From Phoronis pallida (taxonomy: Eukaryota; Phoronida; Phoronidae), in contig JAOXYC010050009.1 of NCBI GenBank assembly GCA_028565715.1, positions 3,008-14,775 of the forward strand: 11,768 nucleotides of DNA, in the 5' to 3' direction. The position numbers and the translations under genes are program-made. Below the pieces are notes generated by a model. It saw nothing but the letters and a program-made list of their open reading frames with translations. It was not told where the DNA came from and ran no database searches. Every line of letters starts with the position of its first letter. Position 1 is the first letter of the stretch. This document shows, in pieces, positions 9,101 through 11,768 of this stretch.

Positions 9101-11562
9101 TATAGAGAGTAAGAAACCACTGTGATGCGTACATAGACGTGTGGAAACTCTGACTTTGGAAGTGTAGGTATAAGTTTGGCATGATCTCCTGGAAATAAAG
9201 GTGATAATCGTAAGGTACATTATTTGTCATTTTTTTTAAGGTTAAAACCTTCATTAGGACATATAAATATCACCACTTTTTATCAAATGCAAAATGCAGA
9301 GAATCATTGATGACTCCCAAATAATAACTTTTTTTCTAGAAGTAACCATTACATTTTTGGAAATATCATTTTTCAACTTGAAGATATGCTTATGACAAGG
9401 AAATGAGCCCTTGACATACAACAAATGTGTGTATGTGTGTAAAAGCAATAATTTGTAGAGTCCCAATATATAACTTAATCAAAATTAAATAAATATTTTA
9501 TTTTACCTGAATCATATATTCCAGTTGATAAAAACACAAGCCCAGTTCAGCCATGGTTGGTTTGAACAGCTCCCGAAATCTGTAATCCTGCATGAGCTTG
9601 ACAAGCACTGCAAACGCCTCCTCTTCTGGCATCTAAAGGAAAATCCAATAAAGTTTTAACAACAAACAAATAAGACATTGTTTGTGTATAAAACTGACAC
9701 TTTATTCAATATTGAGTTATTAAATAAGCACCAAGTAATGTTTTTGACTTCAATTAAAAAGTTAAATATCAAATCATTTTTAGATTTAAACGATCTCAAA
9801 AACATAATTTTGACACAGGATAAGCACAATTTCAAAGAAAAAGGGGGAATCTAATTGGGTAATCTTTTCAAAGAACAACTCAGACTCCAACCATAATTTC
9901 CAATAAAACCCAACACTACTTTGCCCTTGGAATTGACTATTATTTGGGGAAATAATAATACTTTAAAGAGCAAAGGGGAATACTACTTCAAAACAATAAA
10001 GAAAACTACAGGGAAAAGCAGTAAAAAAATAAAATAAAATATGCTTGGCAGAAATACAGAAACATTTTGTTTTGTAAAAGATAAAAAAGCTAACCATTTG
10101 AAATAATAAGCCTGTAGCATAAAACTCATACAGCATGTTGGGACTTATGGTTGCAAAATTATATAAATAATCATATCACCGATTATTAACCTGAACAATA
10201 ACCTTACTGACTGGAACTAAAAGTAGACTCGCAAGTATCAGTACAAATGAATTACAAATGCCCACACTATAAACATGATTCACACATGTTACGCGTTTAG
10301 TTAAACCCAATACAAAATCATTCTGAAACTAAAACTACAATAATCTTGCTAGGGCATGCATTCAAAGTTACATGCCACTTACAGGTTTACCAAACTTGGC
10401 CCCCTAAAAGTTTTTATATTGTATATTATATAGAGTATAGATTGGAAGCAGATCCTCATTCAGACATGTTTGATTAAATATACAGCTAGTCTCTGCGTTG
10501 CTTATTTTACGAAGGGTTTTCTCATATCTACGAAATATTTCTTTATCATGAAAGAATGTACTTTGTAAAATAAGCAACGCAGAGACTAGCTGTATATTAA
10601 ATCAAACATTGTATATACAATACATTTAACAGTGAATGTATAGAGTGTGGGTATTATTAGGAATGAATAAAACAAACATTAAGTTTGCAGTTAATAATAT
10701 TGTATCTACAATAGTGGGTGTATCAAGTCACATTTATTAAATGTTAAAAAAATTCAGTATCAGAGCAGTGATGAAAATCTTCACAGTTCAATGTTTCATG
10801 TTTCATCAGGAAGTAGATATATGTACAAATGTTTGCAGAAATCAGTGTTAACCAAAAACAAATGTGATTCATATGGTGGGTGTTCAAATTATTGTTCCCT
10901 GTATACAACAAATTATAAATAAATGTTGTTTTAAAGTTTTCATGGCGAAGAATGATATACAATTAAGACTTTCGGTGACACCATGTAAAATAATACTACT
11001 AATATAATAAATCTTGACGTTTCGCACACTCCTGATGAAGGAAACAGTATAGTTTCCGAAACGTCGAGATTTATTATATTAGTAGTATTATTTTACATTG
11101 TGTCACCGAAAGTCTTAATTGTATAAATTAGAAATATTATGTTTACTCTTTCCTTTATACTGGCCCAGTCTAGTGAGGTCAACACAAAAGATGTACAGAC
11201 AGCCGACAGGACAACAGTGTAATCTGTAGTAAATGTTTTATGAAAAAGGCAAAACCATCACATTAAAAAGTGCATGATTACTCTCAATAATTTATTATTC
11301 GTCAAAACACTTGCCATTGCATTGTCGTTGGGTACAAATTCACTGTTGCTATATTGACTTGTGTATTTTAATAGTCCAGGATTATATTAACTCTGACATT
11401 GCTTTGTGTACGTTTCAGAGAGAAAAATGACCAGGGTTTCCTTTTTGAATTATTTCTATTATGAATGATTACGAGTTATAATATTACCTGCATGAGAAGA
11501 AGCCCAACAATGAATCCACTTCCCTGGCAATATCCTACTTCACGATCATGCAGCGAGTAAGC
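71..11562 (-). CDS. EVI5: EVI5-family TBC Rab-GAP, partial gene (11 exons, both ends outside window)
   Basis: Joining 11488-11562, 9507-9632, 9045-9188, 8386-8475, 7712-7815, 3924-3984, 3328-3552, 2044-2187, 1451-1597, 567-722 and 71-135 (minus strand) gives one continuous reading frame of about 445 residues with GT-AG borders throughout. The order is the C-terminal half of a TBC domain, then a long heptad-rich coiled coil. This is the EVI5/EVI5L architecture, and diagnostic blocks such as REVGYCQGS, SQSFHTSMYAS, LADRLIQGQVTRA and DELMTVKLREAET match that family. Known family role: TBC domains accelerate GTP hydrolysis by Rab GTPases with an Arg finger and a Gln finger. EVI5 proteins have been linked to Rab11/Rab35 recycling traffic, cytokinesis and the centrosome. 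The Arg-finger motif and N-terminus lie beyond position 11768, and the C-terminus lies below position 1. Vertebrates have EVI5 and EVI5L; I infer a single invertebrate ortholog here but cannot prove it. Confidence 0.93.
136..566 (-). other. Intron, 431 bp
   Basis: This intron lies between exons 567-722 and 71-135. Its only structure is the direct 26-bp duplication at 444-497. I see no exon-like or RNA-gene-like segment; the short open frames on either strand have no family-like content. Confidence 0.8.
444..497. repeat. Two-copy 28-bp tandem repeat
   Basis: The 26-bp string beginning GCAAAAAAAGAAGACC occurs at 444-469 and again, identical, at 472-497, separated by two bases. It is a recent-looking simple duplication within the intron. 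Confidence 0.9.
567..722 (-). CDS. EVI5: EVI5 exon: coiled-coil repeat 3
   Basis: This 156-nt phase 0-0 exon encodes KYQERNTSKDNKTTKTQTQA, then LHDELMTVKLREAETLVDLK, then EMKQKVMEFETQ. The DELMTVKLREAET...EMKQKVMEFETQ segment is collinear with the family repeat after HWQ; the Lys/Thr-rich start is the variable linker. The acceptor is CATTCCAG and the donor is CAG|GTAGGT. A second GT four bases further (GTAATG) is less favourable and out of phase with the next exon. Confidence 0.94.
723..1450 (-). other. Intron, 728 bp
   Basis: This intron lies between exons 1451-1597 and 567-722. It holds the foldback element 769-1071 close to its 3' end. The remainder (1072-1450) is AT-rich with no feature I can support. 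Confidence 0.8.
769..1071. mobile_element. Foldback element with ~22-bp terminal inverted repeats
   Basis: The ends begin GGGTACCCAGACTTC on both strands (769 rightward and 1070 leftward) and stay matched for about 22 bp with one mismatch. The interior has repeated CGCA/TGCG-containing words joined to TTCTTCAG (left half) or CTGAAGAA (right half), so the two halves fold on each other imperfectly. No coding capacity is apparent. A clear target-site duplication is not visible: AAGTAT is on the left and GAAGTACT on the right. It is probably a non-autonomous DNA-transposon derivative in the intron 723-1450. Confidence 0.65.
1451..1597 (-). CDS. EVI5: EVI5 exon: coiled-coil repeat 2
   Basis: This 147-nt phase 0-0 exon gives ENSKLRRDPDTEVQSIQDEL, then IAVKLREAEANLSMKELRQR, then VNELETHWQ. 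The QDELIAVKLREAEA...KELRQxVxxLE-HWQ string is diagnostic of EVI5. The acceptor is TTTCCAG and the donor is CAG|GTTTGT. The run upstream of Q-S-I-Q (RRDPDTE) replaces the family's polar linker. Confidence 0.95.
1598..2043 (-). other. Intron, 446 bp
   Basis: This intron lies between exons 2044-2187 and 1451-1597. It has GT-AG borders and is otherwise unremarkable; I see no repeat, RNA or extra exon in it. Confidence 0.8.
2044..2187 (-). CDS. EVI5: EVI5 exon: coiled-coil repeat 1
   Basis: This 144-nt phase 0-0 exon encodes EDTNASNESNAEEIIRSLRS, then ELNDTRMRAMSQTCDVQELR, then GKLRELED. It aligns with the family's block in which a short acidic linker precedes an E-L-x(5)-R-x(3)-S/A repeat ending Q-E-x-(R/Q)-x-K-(L/V)-x-E-x-E. 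It is more diverged than the next two exons but has the same periodicity. The acceptor is ACACCAG and the donor is GAT|GTAAGT. Confidence 0.9.
2581..2828. repeat. Inverted repeat built of degenerate ~20-23-bp units
   Basis: The left arm (2581-2687) and right arm (2701-2828) are imperfectly complementary. The innermost GTACCAG/CTGGTAC pair (2681-2687, 2701-2707) encloses a 13-nt loop, and the outer ends pair GGGTCTCAAACTGGG with CCCAGTTTGAGACCC. Each arm is itself a run of degenerate units of the form AACTGGG-tACa-(G)GACcca. The right arm has about one extra unit. It is a foldback/minisatellite hybrid with no coding potential. Confidence 0.8.
2953..3269. mobile_element. 317-bp MITE-like element with CAGGGTTCTCC inverted ends and AATCA target duplication
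   Basis: The left end CAGGGTTCTCC (2953-2963) and right end GGAGAACCCTG (3259-3269) are perfect 11-bp inverted repeats. They are flanked immediately by AATCA on both sides (2948-2952 and 3270-3274). An AAACATGG word recurs near both ends in inverted orientation. The interior has three degenerate GGCCGCC..ATG.TTGAAT words near 2981-3050 and an A/T homopolymer run near 3051-3070, with no open frame. The CAGGG start resembles hAT-like ends, but those normally give 8-bp duplications, so the superfamily is unresolved. Confidence 0.8.
3328..3552 (-). CDS. EVI5: EVI5 exon: coiled coil with LADRLIQGQVTRA block
   Basis: This 225-nt phase 0-0 exon gives 75 residues: RLRSENKLLKHRIDNLEKEN, then VMLADRLIQGQVTRAHEAED, then MFIIKRELSTIRTSHQEALG and NLEEANQVISAMKNR. 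Leucine and charged heptads run throughout. The LADRLIQGQVTRAxEAE block is close to invariant in EVI5 proteins and is the strongest family discriminator in the window. The acceptor is TTTACAG and the donor is AGG|GTGAGT. Confidence 0.96.
3553..3923 (-). other. Intron, 371 bp
   Basis: This intron lies between exons 3924-3984 and 3328-3552. Apart from the small hairpin 3695-3736 nothing is evident. Confidence 0.8.
3695..3736. repeat. Short near-perfect hairpin (20-bp arms, 2-nt loop)
   Basis: AATCCAAACCTTTGTGACTT (3695-3714) pairs with 3717-3736 with one mismatch across a TT loop. It is too short for a usual pre-miRNA and has no flanking terminator context in a eukaryotic intron, so I leave its function open. 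Confidence 0.75.
3924..3984 (-). CDS. EVI5: EVI5 exon: start of coiled coil
   Basis: This 61-nt exon completes a Lys codon with its first A, then reads LEKEYTVLKSKEHLEQVELR. The LEKEY...LKSKE..EQVE block is the family's entry into the coiled coil. The acceptor is TTCCAG and the donor is AGG|GTCAGT. The GTCAGT donor is slightly off consensus. It needs two bases from the upstream exon, which both exon 7712-7815 and the candidate alternative exon 5237-5502 provide. Confidence 0.92.
4168..4564. repeat. Three-copy ~130-bp tandem repeat
   Basis: Copies start at 4168, 4303 and 4430, each beginning AATTCTAGGAGTC. Each then runs through GCAGACATTTT, GTTCACCTTCA, AAATGG, ACCTGATGTCACTTTCACTA and AAATGTCACC. 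The middle copy lacks about ten bases after GGAGTC, and the copies differ by scattered substitutions. Repetition creates a spurious plus-strand frame at 4045-4257; there is no coding evidence. Confidence 0.9.
5237..5502 (-). CDS. Candidate alternative first coding exon of the EVI5 gene (TBC-less isoform)
   Basis: Inside the 3.7-kb intron, an ATG at 5502 opens an 88-codon segment plus two bases that ends at a strong donor, GA|GTAAGA (donor bases 5235-5236). The two leftover bases are what exon 3924-3984 needs: GA + A gives Glu, so ...NNSDD-E-LEKEYTVL would read through into the coiled coil. The start has A at -3, and an in-frame TAA lies 15 nt upstream, which favours a true first exon over an internal one. 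The peptide begins MNGHVESKIELVDPSL. It is hydrophilic and basic, and holds KRSLSAP (an RSxSxP 14-3-3-type site) and ERRLSG (an RRxS kinase-type site). It has no TBC sequence. I do not recognise a homolog. The exon is inferred from the open frame, donor strength and phase, so expression is unproven. Confidence 0.6.
5706..5779. repeat. Short interspersed GAGTGACTATT repeat
   Basis: The word TTGAGTGACTATTGAGTG occurs twice (around 5735 and 5759), preceded by the related TTGAGTTACTATTGGTAG and an inverted GTCACTCAA. It is a small degenerate tandem/inverted array located 200-280 bp upstream (in transcript sense) of the candidate alternative start codon. Confidence 0.75.
5874..6799. promoter_or_regulatory. 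Cluster of CAGGTA hexamers (possible E2-box cluster)
   Basis: CAGGTA is found at 5874, 5916, 6222, 6241, 6400, 6724, 6768 and 6780, with CAGGTG at 6794, all on the plus strand. CAGGTA/CAGGTG are known E2-box sites for Snail/ZEB-type zinc fingers. The cluster lies just upstream, in transcript sense, of the candidate alternative first exon. Regulatory function is inference only; the strong strand bias is unusual for protein-binding sites. Confidence 0.3.
7712..7815 (-). CDS. EVI5: EVI5 exon: end of TBC domain
   Basis: This 104-nt exon encodes YFQKDVPARFALDEAAERLM followed by QASYNVPYNIRKMK, with a split final Lys codon (AA|A). It matches the family's (H/Y)FQK-(I/V)P segment and the tract leading into YN-KKMKK-LEKEY. 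The acceptor is TTTCAG and the donor is AAAAA|GTAAGT. The phase-2 end is completed by the A that opens exon 3924-3984, recreating the conserved K-LEKEY junction. The middle of the exon, after VPARF, is less conserved than its neighbours. Confidence 0.92.
7816..8385 (-). other. Intron, 570 bp
   Basis: This intron lies between exons 8386-8475 and 7712-7815. It contains the large palindrome 8113-8311; the rest is A-rich without a recognisable feature. Confidence 0.8.
8113..8311. mobile_element. Near-perfect palindrome with ~95-bp arms
   Basis: The left arm 8113-8210 and right arm 8218-8311 are almost exactly complementary around a 7-nt spacer (GGTAAAT), with only a few mismatches or small indels. 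The outermost AAAACTGAATAAAAA pairs with TTTTTATTCAGTTTT. The 12-bp word TTGATTTATCTA occurs at 8064-8075 and again at 8310-8321, bracketing the structure like a target duplication. It has no coding capacity. It is likely a foldback insertion, and the transcript would form a long hairpin. Confidence 0.85.
8386..8475 (-). CDS. EVI5: EVI5 exon: TBC domain C-terminal helix
   Basis: This 90-nt phase 0-0 exon gives 30 residues: GTEMIFKVGIALLQDILPDL followed by LCLDMEQMLQ. It corresponds to the family block G-x-E-x-(I/V)-F-(R/K)-V-G-x-A-L-L-Q followed by LxLDMExM near the end of the TBC domain. The acceptor is CAACAG and the donor is CAA|GTATGT. It sits between two hairpin-forming intronic repeats (8113-8311 and 8655-8895). 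Confidence 0.94.
8476..9044 (-). other. Intron, 569 bp
   Basis: This intron lies between exons 9045-9188 and 8386-8475. It contains the inverted 30-bp minisatellite 8655-8895 and nothing else I can support. Confidence 0.8.
8655..8895. repeat. Inverted 30-bp minisatellite (head-to-head arrays)
   Basis: Units at 8671-8700 and 8701-8730 (plus a deleted unit at 8655-8670) read GATGGTCCTACGATTGCGAT followed by AAAACGACAT. Units from about 8743 to 8890 (8771-8800, 8801-8830, 8831-8860, 8861-8890 and one at the centre) carry the same sequence in the opposite orientation. The centre is CGATTG/CAATCG around TTTTATAG. The 30-bp period, a multiple of three, leaves a repetitive plus-strand open frame at 8744-8926 (units such as FYxNRRTMM) that I do not regard as a gene. 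Confidence 0.92.
9045..9188 (-). CDS. EVI5: EVI5 exon: TBC domain, SQSFHTSMYAS block
   Basis: This 144-nt phase 0-0 exon encodes 48 residues that begin EIMPNLYLHFQSQSFHTSMY, run through ASQWFLTLYTT and PLPVACRIMD, and end VVISE. The F-x-S-Q-S-F-x-T-S-M-Y-A-S-x-W-F block is the conserved late TBC motif, and PLP-A-RI-D is the next TBC signature. The acceptor is TTTCCAG and the donor is GAG|GTAATT. Compared with vertebrate EVI5 the order is collinear and no residue block is lost. Confidence 0.96.
9189..9506 (-). other. Intron, 318 bp
   Basis: This intron lies between exons 9507-9632 and 9045-9188. It has a short TG-rich patch near 9425-9440. Nothing else is evident. Confidence 0.8.
9507..9632 (-). 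CDS. EVI5: EVI5 exon: TBC domain, central helices
   Basis: This 126-nt phase 0-0 exon gives 42 residues starting MPEEEAFAVLVKLMQDYRFR and ending YQLEYMIQ. MPEEEAF, the LMQDYR block, the LFKPTMAELGLC block and the trailing Y-Q-LEYMIQ are characteristic of EVI5-type TBC domains. The acceptor is TTTAG and the donor is CAG|GTAAAA. The Met at the exon start is an internal residue: the preceding exon ends in frame in LLLMQ. Confidence 0.95.
10466..10609. repeat. Inverted repeat, 45-bp arms, 54-nt loop
   Basis: Arm 10466-10510 and arm 10565-10609 are complementary over their whole length except for one or two positions in the GATTAAATA/TATTAAATC part. The core pairs ACAGCTAGTCTCTGCGTTGC with its complement. 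The loop (10511-10564) has no internal structure that I see. It is probably a small foldback element; no clear target duplication is visible. Confidence 0.88.
10956..11125. mobile_element. Palindromic element, 69-bp arms, with hammerhead-like core in loop
   Basis: Arms 10956-11024 and 11057-11125 are complementary with two mismatches in 69 bp. If the ends are taken as TACAATTAAGACTTTCGG, the element is flanked by TA on both sides, as for Tc1/mariner-type insertions. The 32-nt loop contains CTGATGA (11032-11038), a six-base-pair stem GGAAAC/GTTTCC (11040-11045, 11052-11057), then GAAAC (11058-11062). This is the order of a hammerhead ribozyme core, known from Penelope-like and related retroelements. 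It has no coding capacity. Confidence 0.85.
11488..11562 (-). CDS. EVI5: EVI5 exon: TBC domain, glutamine-finger motif
   Basis: This 75-nt phase 0-0 exon encodes 25 residues that begin AYSLHDREVGYCQGSG and continue FIVGLLLMQ. The Y-C-Q triplet is the TBC 'YxQ' motif, whose Gln supplies the catalytic glutamine finger to the Rab. It is intact, so GAP activity is plausible, although the Arg-finger exon is outside the window. The acceptor is ...CCTAG and the donor is CAG|GTAATA. The residues are almost unchanged from vertebrate EVI5, as expected for the catalytic core. Confidence 0.96.
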
Positions 11563-11768
11563 CTAGGATAAAAGAAGACAAATAACTTTATGCAAGAGGT
11601 AACTACAAAAAATGTAATTATTTATCCAAGGTGATGACTTATAGAAAAGACAATGATTAAGCAAGTACCCTGTTTCATCACGGAAAATATAACTATATGC
11701 CAGCTATGTAAGACCTAGGCCCAAAATCTCTCAACTTGACAACACACTCAGATTGGGTCCTTTTGTCA
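11563..11768 (-). other. Intron, partial (206 bp visible)
   Basis: This is sequence upstream of the YCQG exon. The preceding TBC exon, expected to hold the Arg-finger motif, is not within the window. Confidence 0.8.

Larger units (their letters stand above)
9633..11487 (-). other. Intron, 1855 bp, with two foldbacks
   Basis: This intron lies between exons 11488-11562 and 9507-9632. It contains inverted repeats 10466-10609 and 10956-11125. Stretches 9633-10465 and 11126-11487 are AT-rich and show no exon, RNA gene or repeat I can support. Confidence 0.8.

Noticed and set aside
11025-11066. Annotation as a functional hammerhead ribozyme
   Set aside because: Stem I is not evident and there is an extra A before stem II, so I keep it as a hammerhead-like core only.
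1-11768. tRNA or rRNA genes
   Set aside because: I saw no tRNA cloverleaf elements (A/B box with acceptor stem) or rRNA-conserved blocks while reading both strands, though a covariance search was not possible.

Overview
This is a eukaryotic (animal) genomic window lying inside one multi-exon gene on the minus strand. The gene is a member of the EVI5/EVI5-like family of TBC-domain Rab GTPase-activating proteins. Eleven GT-AG exons can be read from position 11562 down to position 71. They join in consistent phase and give about 445 residues: the C-terminal half of the TBC domain with its Tyr-Cys-Gln (glutamine-finger) motif, then a long coiled coil. The N-terminus, the arginine-finger half of the TBC domain and the C-terminus lie outside the window. 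AT-rich introns, compact 60-225 nt exons and many small non-autonomous repeats suggest an invertebrate metazoan. I cannot name the species from the sequence.

Layout along the transcript (high to low coordinates). TBC exons: 11488-11562, 9507-9632, 9045-9188, 8386-8475 and 7712-7815. A 3.7-kb intron follows (3985-7711). Coiled-coil exons: 3924-3984, 3328-3552, 2044-2187, 1451-1597, 567-722 and 71-135. No gene is supported on the plus strand.

The most interesting coding observation is inside the 3.7-kb intron. An ATG-initiated open segment (5502 down to 5237) ends at a GTAAGA donor whose phase matches the acceptor of exon 3924-3984. It would make an alternative first exon and a TBC-less, coiled-coil-only isoform. 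Its 88 residues carry a textbook RSxSxP (14-3-3-type) motif. A strand-biased cluster of CAGGTA hexamers lies just upstream of it. At the left edge, the acceptor and first 10 nt of the last exon are duplicated 125 bp away, suggesting a tandem-duplicated, possibly mutually exclusive exon.

The introns hold at least five long foldback structures (769-1071, 2581-2828, 8113-8311, 10466-10609, 10956-11125) and one inverted 30-bp minisatellite (8655-8895). They also hold a 317-bp TIR element with a 5-bp target duplication (2953-3269) and a three-copy ~130-bp tandem repeat (4168-4564). One foldback has a hammerhead-ribozyme-like CTGATGA/stem/GAAA core in its loop. The pre-mRNA should therefore contain several long double-stranded hairpins.
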